DNA of 64,000 bases from Desulfosporosinus hippei DSM 8344 (GCF_900100785.1 NZ_FNCP01000012.1:1-64000), one strand, 5' to 3'; positions 17,201-26,309 are shown, numbered from the stretch's first letter. Notes: generated by a model from the letters alone, not told the origin. A program made the numbers and translations.

Positions 17201-17827
17201 TTAGTTCTTACTGAATTTATAGAGCTTAAACACTAATGAACCACAGATAATTACTGCAACTGTTGCCCATACAGTGTTTGTACTGCTGAATGGGCTCTCT
17301 GAATTTGTGTTTGAGACTTGTACAGCATTTTCCTGGTTTATGTTAGTTTCTGATATTGCCTGACTGCTAACTTCTTTATTTTTCTTTGCCTTTGCCACTT
17401 TATCAGCTTCAATAAATCTACCACTATTGATAAACTCCTGAACTTCTAGAACAGCATTGCCTGGGATATCTGCATACTCCAATTTCAAAGTTTTGTAATC
17501 TGTGCTATCAGCTTTGTAGCCACCAAACTTAATTTCATAGACTGTATTCTTTTTGTCTAATGACAGGGCATAATGCTGACCTACAGTAGGATTATCCCAT
17601 CCAGAAGGATACTTTGGTTTTTCAACTTGTATATCTGTAGCTTCTATATCACCCATTAATACCTTTTCAATGTGAACTGAATACAAATTGTCTTTCATAT
17701 TAGTCACCTTACCAATTACAAAAGCATCTTGATCTCCAAATGCTATATCGTACGCTACGTCACCTGCTAATGCAATGGAAGGAAGCAAGATAAGTATAAG
17801 AATTGTGAGTGCAATAACTTTCTTCAA
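17201..17827 (-). CDS. secreted, C-terminally anchored protein, unknown function
   Basis: About 209 residues. A signal peptide (KKVIALTILILILLPSIALA) precedes an extracytoplasmic domain (GDVAYDIAFGDQDAFVIGKV, with a predicted beta-rich region to about 140). A Ser/Asn-rich linker and a C-terminal membrane helix (TVWATVAVIICGSLVF) with a basic KLYKFSKN end complete the LPXTG-like topology without an LPXTG motif. The TTG start at 17827 is preferred because AAAGGAG lies upstream and it begins the signal peptide. Function unknown. Confidence 0.65.
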   Translation of the reverse strand: MKKVIALTILILILLPSIALAGDVAYDIAFGDQDAFVIGKVTNMKDNLYSVHIEKVLMGDIEATDIQVEKPKYPSGWDNPTVGQHYALSLDKKNTVYEIKFGGYKADSTDYKTLKLEYADIPGNAVLEVQEFINSGRFIEADKVAKAKKNKEVSSQAISETNINQENAVQVSNTNSESPFSSTNTVWATVAVIICGSLVFKLYKFSKN

Positions 17828-17910
17828 TATTTGAACATCTCCTTTTAAAACTTCCACACATTATCACTATTCATTTATTCCAGAGTAATATAAAGCAATA
17901 TTCTAACGGC

Positions 17911-18722
17911 TTATGCAACACTGAATTCTGACAAACGCAATGACCTATAAGTTTCCCTCATCTGATAAAGACAGGAAGTATAAAGCATGTCCTTAAGGTT
18001 CTCTTTAGTCTTTTCAAAGCCTTTGGAATCCAGGAAGCGAAACCATGCCAAGTAATTATCTAGGTACTTACTGGCAACCCCATTGAAATGTGCCAACCAA
18101 TCTTTAAGACGTTTATGATAGTTATTTACGTTCTGAATATGGTAGATACCCTTTTTAACATGTGCTTCGGTAGACTTGATACTGTGATGGTCTAAGCCCT
18201 TCTTCCGAGCGAACAATGAATAAGACCTCCATGCATCCGAACAGAGGATATTTGATTCTGAAACCTTTGGCTCAATGAGCCACGTTTTCTGGGCTTGCCA
18301 TAAATGATTCCACGTTTTCCTTTCTCTGAGTAAAGGAAGTAGGTTTCATCGGCTTCTAAAATACCATTAAATGAGGATATATCTATCTGACTAAGAGCAT
18401 TCAACAGTTTGTGCCTCCAGTAGAATTGGGTCACATGATTAACCCCGAAAATTTTTGCTGAATGACGAAGAGGAAGCCCTTGGAGCATACAGTCAATGAA
18501 CTGAATCCATTTGTTGGGGTAACGAGTTCTTGCCAAGGGGGTATCTGTTAAATCACTGAACGTCTTTATGCAGTCTTTACACTTATACCGCTGGCGACCT
18601 TTGAACTTGCCATATCGAACAACATGAGTACCGCTACACTGAGGGCAACTGAAACCTTTGCTATATTTCTTCTCTCTTAGTTCGCCAATTAGCTTAGCAT
18701 TACCTTCAGTTGAATTGCTCAT
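17911..18722 (-). pseudogene. IS1595-family transposase with internal deletion
   Basis: The N-terminal part has a zinc ribbon (CPQCSG ... CKDC) and the start of the DDE domain (GILEADETYF). The C-terminal part, in another frame, has ILCSDAWRSYSLFARKKGLD, HIQNVNNYHKRLKDWL and a normal end. Between PRKRGS and LIEPKVSES a stretch of the usual catalytic domain is missing and the frame changes. The D, D and N catalytic positions of the family are present on separate pieces. No terminal inverted repeats could be identified, so the element is immobile. Confidence 0.8.
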
Positions 18723-18879
18723 TTATATTTTGAACTGTAAGGATAAGTTTTTCTTTTTCGTCATAACGCAAACTTGTAATAAGTTCAATAATCGAGCCAA
18801 AGAGTGTTACGACATGGCTTGGACATAACTTTGTATAAATCAACAACATTCTTTAACTAAGCCAAATCTTTTAAATTCA

Positions 18880-19092
18880 CATAAATAAAAGGCTAGATGC
18901 TTGCTGCTTCTAGCCTCCTCCCCGATTACTACCTGAAAAGTATACTCCGAAGTTTTTCTTTATCTGAATCATAATTGAACTAGGCGATCGGCAATGATTA
19001 TTCCAACTCCAATGTTTTCCGGAATGCTTTGTAAAAGTTACTACCGCGATCCTCAACGGTTTTCCTCTCGCTTTCAGTCGTGCCCTCTGATA
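18880..19092 (-). pseudogene. duplicated 3' end of ppx
   Basis: Near-identical to 7826-8038. It encodes EGTTESERKTVEDRGSNFYK and then AFRKTLELE with the stop, followed by the same terminator hairpin (18890-18916). There is no upstream part of ppx. The copy sits directly after the LysR gene and may supply its terminator. Confidence 0.85.
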
Positions 19093-19106
19093 ATGAGGTA
19101 AAGTCT

Positions 19107-20120
19107 TTAGGAAACCCCTCGGTAACTTTCCTTGTCTCCTCCCTTTCCTGCCATTACTGCAGGTTGTGTAAAACGCACCTTGCTCGCGTGTTCCCCTAAT
19201 TCACTATGATTCTTACTTAAAATACTAAATAGTAATCTATGATCATTGAGCAGGTCGATTAAGAGACACTCTTCTCTGGTTTGGTTTATTCGGTTATTGG
19301 TGAGAATACTCAGAGGCCGATAAAATGGAGCGTCTAATATTTTTAAAGTATTAAATGATTCTTTATCGTCTTCTCGCTTAACTGTCAAAGCTGAGATAAT
19401 GGTAATTCCAAGTCCTGCAGAAACCACTTGCTTGATTGCATCTGTACTTCCTAATTCCATAGTAATATTCAGGTCCTCAGGATCAACGCCCCGCTCTTTA
19501 AAGGCCATCTCCATAATCTTACGAGTTTCCGAACCCTTCTCACGAGTCACCAGACGCTCATATAAAAGTTCGGCTAGAGTAATACCTTTTCTTGACGCCC
19601 AAGGGTGAAGTTTGGAAACAAGGACTACTAACTCGTCATCCAAAAAATTTCCTACACTAAGATACTTGTCCTGTGGAACTGTTCCCTCAATCAAACCAAT
19701 ATGGACTTTTTTCTCTATAACATCTTTAGTAATGGCCTCTGTACTCGCAATCTTTACGTTGAAGTTAGCGTCTGGGTGTTTTTTATACAGATACGATAGT
19801 ATGTCTGGGAGAATATATTCTGCAATCGTCAAAGTAGCCCCTAGATTGATTCCTCTCTGACCTTTTTCTAAATCATTTATCTCCTCTTTGGCACTCGCAA
19901 GAATGTCCAGGACACTCCTGACATGTGAATAGAAAATTTCACCCTCTTTAGTCAATGTAACCCCTTTATTGCTCCGGTCAAAAAAACGAGCACCATACTG
20001 GTTTTCCAGCTGCTTAATCTGCGAAGAAACGTTTGGTTGACTCATGTGTAACTTCTCTGCCGATAATGTAATGTTTTTTGTTTCTGCTACCTCTTTAAAT
20101 AAAAGAAAGAGTTGTTCCAT
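19107..20120 (-). CDS. LysR-family transcriptional regulator
   Basis: 337 residues. The N-terminal winged helix-turn-helix (LFKEVAETKNITLSAEKLHM, then SQPNVSSQIKQLENQYGARF) is typical. A LysR substrate domain (about 90-290; GATLTIAEYILPDILSYL) resembles CysL/YwfK-type regulators. The C-terminus is about 35 residues longer than usual (HSELGEHASKVRF and on) and ends 15 bases from the duplicated ppx fragment, so the original end may have been altered by that insertion. The co-inducer is unknown. No divergent target operon is adjacent, only a long gene-free region. Confidence 0.85.
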   Translation of the reverse strand: MEQLFLLFKEVAETKNITLSAEKLHMSQPNVSSQIKQLENQYGARFFDRSNKGVTLTKEGEIFYSHVRSVLDILASAKEEINDLEKGQRGINLGATLTIAEYILPDILSYLYKKHPDANFNVKIASTEAITKDVIEKKVHIGLIEGTVPQDKYLSVGNFLDDELVVLVSKLHPWASRKGITLAELLYERLVTREKGSETRKIMEMAFKERGVDPEDLNITMELGSTDAIKQVVSAGLGITIISALTVKREDDKESFNTLKILDAPFYRPLSILTNNRINQTREECLLIDLLNDHRLLFSILSKNHSELGEHASKVRFTQPAVMAGKGGDKESYRGVS

Positions 20121-20937
20121 GACTATGCAGCTCCATTCCTAAATCATTAGCACAGGGTTCTATTTTAATAGGCAAGATAATTGTTTTAATCAAATAGCAT
20201 TTTCGAACATTTGCTCCATTAACATTGTAACTTTCCCTTCATTCTTACCAGCTTTGGCTAAGGATGTTCCATTACTAAGTATTTCACAACCCCCTTTTTC
20301 ATTTCATGCCCTTTGCGAAACATAGTTTGTGATATTTTTATCATACACTACTTGACTGTTGTTTTTCTTATAGTTATCTTGCTATAAGCTTTCTGAATCT
20401 AACATTTTACTTACACATCACTTCTTCTATTAATCAAATTAGTTTCATAATCCTCAATCTTTGGGAACGTGTGATATTATTGACCGTTAATTAGAATGCC
20501 TTTTGAAATAATTTATTCCCCAATTTTCCAAGGAAAAATTAGCACCATTTTTCACAAACGGCGATATTTAGTTAATTATAGCCAACAATGCCTAAAAGAT
20601 CTAGAACAGGCTTGAAACTTGCTTAATCAAGCTGAATTAAAGTGGGTAGTGTACGGTTACCCCTAGTTAAAGCGTGCAAGGTTAACTTTGAGTATTAACA
20701 TTTTTCTTACAGATTCTCCATATTAGGCAAATACTTAGTCGCAATTATGCTTGCAAATAGGCAGTTTTATATAACTTTTTACTAATATCTTTCTTGCATT
20801 GACCTTTCTCCATTCTTGCACAAAGATTACAAGGCACCAGAAAAATTTACTTTTACGAGACATACCGCCTGTCAAGCAGTTTTCGTGTTAGATAGTAGAT
20901 TTGACCTTAACTACCCTAAGCTTAAGTTGCAAATTAT
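20121..20937. other. long AT-rich intergenic region
   Basis: More than 800 bases without a convincing ORF. One weak stem (GCTTGA/TCAAGC near 20611-20633) is present. It may contain promoters for the LysR gene and the kinase, or small RNAs; nothing definite is seen. Confidence 0.5.
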
Positions 20938-20973
20938 CCGTCAATTGACGGTCATATAGGGTTTGATTACAAT
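20938..20973 (+). promoter_or_regulatory. promoter with overlapping palindromic operator
   Basis: TTGACG (20945-20950), 17 bases and TACAAT (20968-20973) form a sigma-A-type promoter for the kinase-regulator operon. A perfect 14-bp palindrome CCGTCAATTGACGG (20938-20951) covers the -35 element, which suggests repression or autoregulation. Confidence 0.6.
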
Positions 20974-21033
20974 GTAGTAAAAAAGGGCCACATTTTTATG
21001 CACCGCCTTTGGAATATTAATAGGAGGACACTC

Positions 21034-22728
21034 TTGACGAAATTTAAAACATTCCACCAAAAACATTTAAACTCGCAAATAATTTTGATCGTAACTTTCA
21101 TAGTTATTGGATTTATGAGTGTGTATATTGGTTGGGGTAGTTATAATCAATATCAGTTAGCATTCAAAAACTTACACAATAGCACGTCGATGCTCGCTCA
21201 AGAGCTGATTGCCACCCGTGTCTTCATCGCCGAAAAGCAAAATGTCATAAATTTAGACAAAAACGGAGCCGTCAATTTTAAGCATTTTAATCCTTCGGTT
21301 GCCATTCGAGGTATCTCGGAAATCTTTAATGGAACTTTAGGCTACACCTTTAAGCAAACCCGATTCCAAGTTAGAAATCCAGTCAACGCCCCTGATCCGT
21401 ATGAACTGGAAATCTTAGAAAAATTCGCCCAAGACAGAAGTTTAACTGAGTATGCCTCCGTCGACTCAGTCAATGAACTAAAATCCTACCGTTATATGGT
21501 GCCACTCTACTTTGAAAAGGATTGTTTAAGTTGTCACGGTGAACCCTTAGGAGAGATAGATATTTCCGGATACGCTAAAGAAGGTGCGCAACTGGGTGAC
21601 TTTGCCGGTGCCATCAGTATTACAGCACCCCTTGATCAAACTTATAAAGACCTTATAATTAGCCTCAAACACAATATTCTTTCTACCCTAATTCTCTTAC
21701 TCAGCCTCACTATTGCAGTCTTTCTATCCATCCGTTCAAAAGTTGTTAAACCTCTTGAAAATATGGCTAACTTAGCTACTCGTATCGGTAAAGGAGATCT
21801 CAGCATTCCGGAAACTACTATTGCCCATAATTATGAAATTGGAGTATTACAAAATAGTCTTTATACTACGGCTAATAATCTAAAGGTTCTTTACGAAACC
21901 TTAGAGTCTCAAGTAGATGAGCGAACGAAAGAATTACTTAGAGCAAACCAGGCTTTGCATCTCCATCAAGAAAGCCAATATCGCATAAATAAAGAATTAA
22001 CAAAAGCAAACGAAGTTAAGTCGGAATTTATTGCCTTGATGAGCCATGAACTACAAACCCCTCTGACATCAATCATTGCCTACAGCGAGATTTTGATACA
22101 TCAAGGGACAAACGTTCCCGAAGCCTCCGAGTATTTATTTGATATCTATCAAAGCGCCCATCATTTACTCGATCTCATAACAGATTTGCTTGATTTTTCC
22201 AAACTAGAAAAGAACAAAGTAAATCTGCATCCCACGTTTTTTGAGTTCTCTGAGATTACTGCTATTCTCCTGAATATCTTCCGTCCCTTCATTCAAAATA
22301 ACAATCTTCAGCTTTCTTTTAATCTTCCTTCAGATTTACCCGTGATCGAGGCAGACAAGAATAAGATCAAACAAGCCCTCATGAATCTGTTATCCAATGC
22401 CATTAAATTCACTCCATCGGGTGGAAGCATCCACCTTCAAGTACTCTATAATGAAGATAAAGAAGAGATCCAAGTATCTATCTGCGACACTGGGCGTGGA
22501 ATTGAAGCAGATAAATTGAACCAGGTCTTTGGGAAGTTCTTTCAAGTAGATTCTGGTACCAGCCGTGAATTTGGCGGGCTGGGCCTGGGCCTTGCCGTGG
22601 CCAAACAGATGATTGAACTTCATGGTGGAAGGATTTGGGTTGAAAGTGTTTTGGGCCAAGGAAGCGCGTTCCACTTTACATTACCTATTTCTTGCTCACC
22701 TAAACCCGCGATAGAATTGGAGGGGTAA
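21034..22728 (+). CDS. membrane histidine kinase with heme-c-type (Tll0287-like) sensor domain
   Basis: About 564 residues. A first membrane helix (SQIILIVTFIVIGFMSVYIG) leads to a periplasmic sensor domain of the DUF3365/Tll0287-like type. That domain contains one CXXCH motif (KDCLSCHGEP) and is bounded by a second helix (STLILLLSLTIAVFLSI). HAMP, HisKA (ALMSHELQTPLTSIIAYSEI) and HATPase (NLLSNAIKFTPSGG, GGLGLGLAV) follow. The single heme-c site suggests redox or gas sensing. The TTG at 21034 with AGGAGG six bases upstream is preferred to the ATG at 20998. The response regulator follows after two bases. Confidence 0.88.
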   Translation: MTKFKTFHQKHLNSQIILIVTFIVIGFMSVYIGWGSYNQYQLAFKNLHNSTSMLAQELIATRVFIAEKQNVINLDKNGAVNFKHFNPSVAIRGISEIFNGTLGYTFKQTRFQVRNPVNAPDPYELEILEKFAQDRSLTEYASVDSVNELKSYRYMVPLYFEKDCLSCHGEPLGEIDISGYAKEGAQLGDFAGAISITAPLDQTYKDLIISLKHNILSTLILLLSLTIAVFLSIRSKVVKPLENMANLATRIGKGDLSIPETTIAHNYEIGVLQNSLYTTANNLKVLYETLESQVDERTKELLRANQALHLHQESQYRINKELTKANEVKSEFIALMSHELQTPLTSIIAYSEILIHQGTNVPEASEYLFDIYQSAHHLLDLITDLLDFSKLEKNKVNLHPTFFEFSEITAILLNIFRPFIQNNNLQLSFNLPSDLPVIEADKNKIKQALMNLLSNAIKFTPSGGSIHLQVLYNEDKEEIQVSICDTGRGIEADKLNQVFGKFFQVDSGTSREFGGLGLGLAVAKQMIELHGGRIWVESVLGQGSAFHFTLPISCSPKPAIELEG

Positions 22729-22730
22729 GT

Positions 22731-23429
22731 ATGCCAAAGGTTCTGGTCGTTGACGATGAGCCTAAGATTCTAAAGATAGTAGAACACTGCTTGATACGGG
22801 AAGGGTATGAGGTGATCACAGCCCTCGACGGACGCCAGGCAATCGAGCAATTTCACCGGCAAGAACCTGATCTGGTTATTCTGGACCTGATGCTCCCTCA
22901 TATAGATGGTTTTCAGGTTTGTCGGATAATTCGGGAGACATCTTCAATCCCTATTATCATTCTTTCTGTACGTAACGAAGAACTTGACAAGATATTAGGT
23001 TTTAACCTGGGTGTAGATGACTATTTAGCAAAACCTTTTAGTCCTGTAGAACTTTGCCTACGGATAAAGGCAGTCTTGCGTCGCACTCGACAAGAACAGC
23101 ACACCTCCAATCCAGATTTACCTACCTTTTCGCATAGAGGACTTCTTATCAATCCGGCCACACGGGAAGTTTTCATTGATGATGTTCTGATAGAGCTGAC
23201 AGCCAAAGAATTCGACCTTCTTTGGTTTTTCGTTAAACATCCAAACAAAGTCTTTACTCGTAAACAATTACTCTATCAAATTTGGCAAACTGATTATTAT
23301 GGCAATGATGATGCCGTTACTGTTTTAATCAGCCGCTTACGAGATAAAATTGAACAAAGTAAAAGCCAACCCTCTTTCATTAGAACTTTAAGAGGTGTCG
23401 GCTATAAATTCGTCATTTGCTGTGATTGA
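22731..23429 (+). CDS. OmpR-family response regulator
   Basis: 232 residues. The receiver domain (VLVVDDEPKILKIVEHCL, phosphorylated Asp in LVILDLMLPHIDG, Lys in YLAKPFSP) precedes a winged-helix DNA-binding domain (LTAKEFDLLWFFVKHPNKVF, DAVTVLISRLRDKIE, TLRGVGYKF). GGAGGGG precedes the ATG. It is co-transcribed with the heme-type kinase. The palindrome over the kinase promoter is a candidate binding site (inference). Confidence 0.93.
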   Translation: MPKVLVVDDEPKILKIVEHCLIREGYEVITALDGRQAIEQFHRQEPDLVILDLMLPHIDGFQVCRIIRETSSIPIIILSVRNEELDKILGFNLGVDDYLAKPFSPVELCLRIKAVLRRTRQEQHTSNPDLPTFSHRGLLINPATREVFIDDVLIELTAKEFDLLWFFVKHPNKVFTRKQLLYQIWQTDYYGNDDAVTVLISRLRDKIEQSKSQPSFIRTLRGVGYKFVICCD

Positions 23430-23552
23430 TTCGCAACTCTAACTCATGTAGGATAATCTTCTTTCATCCGGAAATCTCCTATAAATAATACAAAAATGAT
23501 CTATTTTCAATAGCATACAACTATCTCGCGTAACATAACTATATCTCAGGGC

Positions 23553-23581
23553 AAAAAAAAGATAAGAGGATGTCCCTTATC
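23553..23581 (-). terminator. terminator of the holin-like toxin transcript
   Basis: GATAAG/CTTATC with an inner GGA/TCC stem is followed by eight T on the minus strand, about 80 bases after the stop of the small ORF at 23661. Confidence 0.7.
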
Positions 23582-23584
23582 GCG

Positions 23585-23645
23585 CAGGCAAAGCAACCTA
23601 TAGCATGGTGAGAAGTAGCTTGGTTTTGAGCTGGCTACTTTTTAC
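23585..23645 (+). ncRNA. possible antisense RNA to the toxin transcript
   Basis: On the plus strand, AAGTAGC ... GCTACTT followed by TTTT makes a terminator at 23613-23644, inside the 3' untranslated part of the toxin transcript. Type I antitoxin RNAs (RatA, SR4-like) overlap their toxin 3' ends in this way. No clear promoter was found, so this is inference. Confidence 0.35.
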
Positions 23646-23660
23646 CTTTCAGAAATAGTT

Positions 23661-23762
23661 TCACTTGAAAACTGTTTTTATCACCTCCACGACTAAAATC
23701 AGCAAACTAATTAGTAAGGAACAGGACCCGATCACAATCATAAATATCTCATATGTTTTCAT
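23661..23762 (-). CDS. putative holin-like toxin (Hol_Tox type), 33 residues
   Basis: The frame encodes MKTYEIFMIVIGSCSLLISL, then LILVVEVIKTVFK. The pattern M-TYE, a single hydrophobic helix and a basic end matches the short putative holin-like toxins of Firmicutes (usually about 33-40 residues). AGGGAGG lies ten bases upstream of the ATG. A strong terminator on the same strand and a terminator on the opposite strand fit a type I toxin-antitoxin arrangement. Toxicity is not shown by the sequence; it could also be an unrelated small membrane peptide. Confidence 0.6.
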   Translation of the reverse strand: MKTYEIFMIVIGSCSLLISLLILVVEVIKTVFK

Positions 23763-23891
23763 GATCCAATTTCCTCCCTTCAGAAATTGGTCACATGCCC
23801 GCAAGCATAATATTTAAGCGCATTACAAATACATATGCTGTTATGAAGCCGTTAATTACTATTCGTAAAAATAAAGTCGTCCAAAAGAAAG

Positions 23892-23913
23892 ACAGAGGCT
23901 ATTAAGCCTCTGT
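23892..23913 (-). terminator. Rho-independent terminator of the DUF218 gene
   Basis: ACAGAGGCT / AGCCTCTGT with a four-base loop. On the minus strand it is followed by CTTTCTTTT. Confidence 0.75.
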
Positions 23914-23976
23914 TAATGTTTTTATAGGAGCCCTACGATTCCTGAAATCAAGCCGTAAAGTGATCTGCTATCGCCA

Positions 23977-24870
23977 TTACCGATCAAAAACAAAAGACTT
24001 CACAACCGCAAAATACTCCCTCAAATAAGCATTAGGTCTCAAATACCAAGGCGTCGGTGAAGGGACACCCACTGGATTCAGTCCATTACGCCTTGCTAGA
24101 AACTTCGAGCGAAACATATGGAAATCGTTCGTGATGACTAACACAGGCTCAGAAGGTTCGTAACTCGTTTGTTGCCCAAGAAGCTCACGCGTATAACGGA
24201 AATTCTCCATCGTACTTGTCGACTGTTCTTCCTTGATTATCCGTTCCTTTGCGATACCCTGTTCAACCAAATAACGCTGCATTGCCTCGGCTTCAGTAAT
24301 CCATTCTCCAGGTCCCTTTCCCCCAGAAACAACAACTTTCATATCCTTATTATCCTGCAGAATTCTTAAGCCCTTATCTACCCGTTCCCAAAGAGTCCAA
24401 GAGAGTTTATCTCCGTTAAGGCCCGCTCCAAGAATGATAAGGTAGCCAACTTGGCTTGGCACTGGATCCTTGGTATTATACAGCAACAAACTTTCAATTA
24501 GAATAAATGAAGCTAGCACCATCACGATACTTAAACGTACCAACTGACGTACCCTTAGAAAGTGATCTTTTAAAAAATGTTGCTTTAGATACTCACTCTT
24601 TAATCCCCAAAAGAGCATAGCTACTCCAAGAAAGCCAGGCAGAAGGGTTCCAAGATTGATCCCCCCATTGAGTACAAGAACGAATATCGTATCCAGAATT
24701 CCTACCCACCCCAATATGATGAACATAATCGAAGCTCGGTTCTTTGCCAATCTCCCTCTTCTCCTTTTCCTAGATTCCCCAGAGACCTTTGGAGCAACTG
24801 TGTATATAAGTGTAACCAATTTATCTATTAACAGAAGCGCAGAAGATCTTTTTGCATATATATTCCACAA
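23977..24870 (-). CDS. DUF218/YdcF-family membrane protein
   Basis: 297 residues. Three N-terminal hydrophobic segments (about 47-66, 72-90 and 105-128) precede a DUF218 domain, with LIILGAGLNGDKLSWTLWER, VVVSGGKGPGEWITEAEAM, STMENFRYTREL and VLVITNDFHMFRS visible. Family members (SanA/YdcF) act near cell-envelope synthesis, possibly on lipid-linked precursors. The start is uncertain: the listed TTG has only a weak binding site, and a later Met near residue 49 would shorten the protein. Monocistronic with its own terminator. Confidence 0.8.
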   Translation of the reverse strand: MWNIYAKRSSALLLIDKLVTLIYTVAPKVSGESRKRRRGRLAKNRASIMFIILGWVGILDTIFVLVLNGGINLGTLLPGFLGVAMLFWGLKSEYLKQHFLKDHFLRVRQLVRLSIVMVLASFILIESLLLYNTKDPVPSQVGYLIILGAGLNGDKLSWTLWERVDKGLRILQDNKDMKVVVSGGKGPGEWITEAEAMQRYLVEQGIAKERIIKEEQSTSTMENFRYTRELLGQQTSYEPSEPVLVITNDFHMFRSKFLARRNGLNPVGVPSPTPWYLRPNAYLREYFAVVKSFVFDR

Positions 24871-25070
24871 TAATCCTGTATTTCCTCTTTAAGAGAGCGC
24901 AGTTAACGGACGGAAGAGAAAATACAACCTGATATTTAAGCGAACTTGATCACTCTAATCAGCATGATCAGCAAACATTCCATGATACTTCCCCTGAAAT
25001 CCAAGAGAAGTTGGCCGAATTAAAAAACCCTCTAGAATCGAACTCTAAATCGTAGTTCCTCCAAATAAAG

Positions 25071-25098
25071 AACCCCTCCATTAACTGCTGGAGGGGTT
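25071..25098. terminator. Rho-independent terminator
   Basis: AACCCCTCCA / TGGAGGGGTT with an eight-base loop, immediately after the rhodanese lipoprotein gene on the minus strand. Confidence 0.8.
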
Positions 25099-25107
25099 TG
25101 AATCGAC

Positions 25108-25623
25108 TTACTTCTCAAGTAACTCACTATAAGGCCAACCGCTTTGGCCTTTCTCGAGGGTGAATAAACGAGCTTCATCAATTCCTTGATCATATAGATA
25201 TTGATAGGTGCGCTCGGCTCCCCCTTTACCTGCAGGGCAAACAATTACGATGGGGTCTTTAGACGCTTTAAGTTGGGGAAGAATTTTAGCGAGCTTCTCT
25301 TTCTCTTCATCTGTTTTTACTGGATAAGCATAGGTAGGAATAACCCCTTTGATATGATGTGCTTTATATTCAGCCTCAACTTGGATGTCCACGATTTGAA
25401 GGGGGGATTTCTTGTCAATTGCCTCTTTCACTTGATCTGCACTATAGTATTTCCAATCCTTAATGACTTTAGGAGCGGGCTGAGCAGTTTGGCTCGTTGT
25501 TGTAGATTCTGCAGGTTTGTTCTCCGCACTGGTCTTATTCGCTGTGGTACTGGATGCACAGCCTGTTAAAAGAAAAGTTAGTCCTAATGTTAAAGAAATT
25601 GCAACCGTTGAAATCTTTTTCAC
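25108..25623 (-). CDS. rhodanese-domain lipoprotein
   Basis: 171 residues. The lipoprotein signal (MKKISTVAISLTLGLTFLLT then the lipobox TGC) precedes a Ser/Thr/Ala-rich linker. A rhodanese-like domain (about 55-168) has QIVDIQVEAEYKAHHIKGVI and the active-site loop VCPAGKGGAERTYQYL with a cysteine nucleophile. It is exported and membrane-anchored, so it may handle persulfide or sulfur compounds outside the cell. The usual DVR motif reads DIQ here. Monocistronic. Confidence 0.85.
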   Translation of the reverse strand: MKKISTVAISLTLGLTFLLTGCASSTTANKTSAENKPAESTTTSQTAQPAPKVIKDWKYYSADQVKEAIDKKSPLQIVDIQVEAEYKAHHIKGVIPTYAYPVKTDEEKEKLAKILPQLKASKDPIVIVCPAGKGGAERTYQYLYDQGIDEARLFTLEKGQSGWPYSELLEK

Positions 25624-25789
25624 TCTATTTTCCTCCTATGTCTGTTCATTTACAAAAACAGATTAACAGGTATATATTTCACTGTCAATAACTGTTTATT
25701 TATATAATGATATTATTCTTTAGTTATAATATGCTTACCAAGCCCGAAGACGATATTAGTTAGGTATAAGTGTAACTTAATGTACAACA

Positions 25790-25847
25790 CCCACTTTCCC
25801 CATTCTCCATGATTGACCATGGATTTGGCCTCCGTCAGGTGCCGTCT
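25790..25847 (-). pseudogene. fragment of the DUF3102 gene
   Basis: 58 bases match 6188-6245 (codons for AKSMVNHGEWGKW and neighbours). They then jump directly to sequence corresponding to the region upstream of hairpin copy 1. It is the remnant of a second DUF3102 locus with most of the gene deleted. Confidence 0.8.
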
Positions 25848-25882
25848 GTTTATTCATAGCCATGTGTTCATGCCTTCACTTG

Positions 25883-25946
25883 TGACAAAATAATAGCAAA
25901 ACCGCAAAGCGCCTAGGAACTTTACAGTTTTGCTATTATTTTGTCA
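25883..25946. repeat. TGACAAAATAAT hairpin, copy 2
   Basis: A 26-base arm pair with two C-A mismatches near the loop. Compared with copy 1, three stem positions differ on both arms so that pairing is kept. Confidence 0.85.
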
Positions 25947-25962
25947 TATATACCCTATCAGA

Positions 25963-26097
25963 TAAAAACGCCCCTCAGTTAAGAGAGGCGCGACAGAGGA
26001 GGTAAAGAGAGACAGCGGTCTATATTTCAACCGTTATGTCGGGTATTTTTCGACTATACTAAGCATAGAACAAACATGTTACCGTTCAGTGACTTTG
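25963..26097. repeat. intergenic repeat, copy 2
   Basis: Copy of 14051-14183, including the CGCC-CTC/GAGAGGCG hairpin (25969-25990, one mismatch) and the ATAGAACAAACATGTTACCG stretch. Confidence 0.8.
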
Positions 26098-26149
26098 ATA
26101 TGTAGAATGTGTGAAATCTAATGGAAGAATATTCCCGTAGGCAGAGATG

Positions 26150-26262
26150 TCGTCATTAAAAGCAGAAACCCGGCCTACCACACCGGGTTTCTGCTCCAAA
26201 AAGGATATCAAAATTGCGGATACAACCACTCCTGAGCTTTGCGACCCTCCGCACTATACTAT
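26150..26262 (+). pseudogene. DUF2922 fragment with embedded hairpin
   Basis: The frame ends SKKDIKIADTTTPELCDPPH, matching the C-terminus of the DUF2922 protein at 6895-7134. The preceding part has been replaced by a perfect 13-bp hairpin AGCAGAAACCCGG / CCGGGTTTCTGCT (26161-26195). The same fusion, shortened, occurs at 30748-30812. Confidence 0.7.
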
Positions 26263-26309
26263 ATGTCTCTTCCCAGGAAAGAGTGACAAAGCGCCGACTT
26301 TTCATGCTG

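Noticed and set aside
17911-18722. intact insertion sequence
   Set aside because: The transposase lacks part of the catalytic domain and changes frame; no terminal inverted repeats or target duplication could be seen.
23585-23645. cyclic-di-GMP riboswitch (GCAAAGC-like stretch)
   Set aside because: Only a short partial resemblance; the second half and the GNRA receptor pairing are absent.
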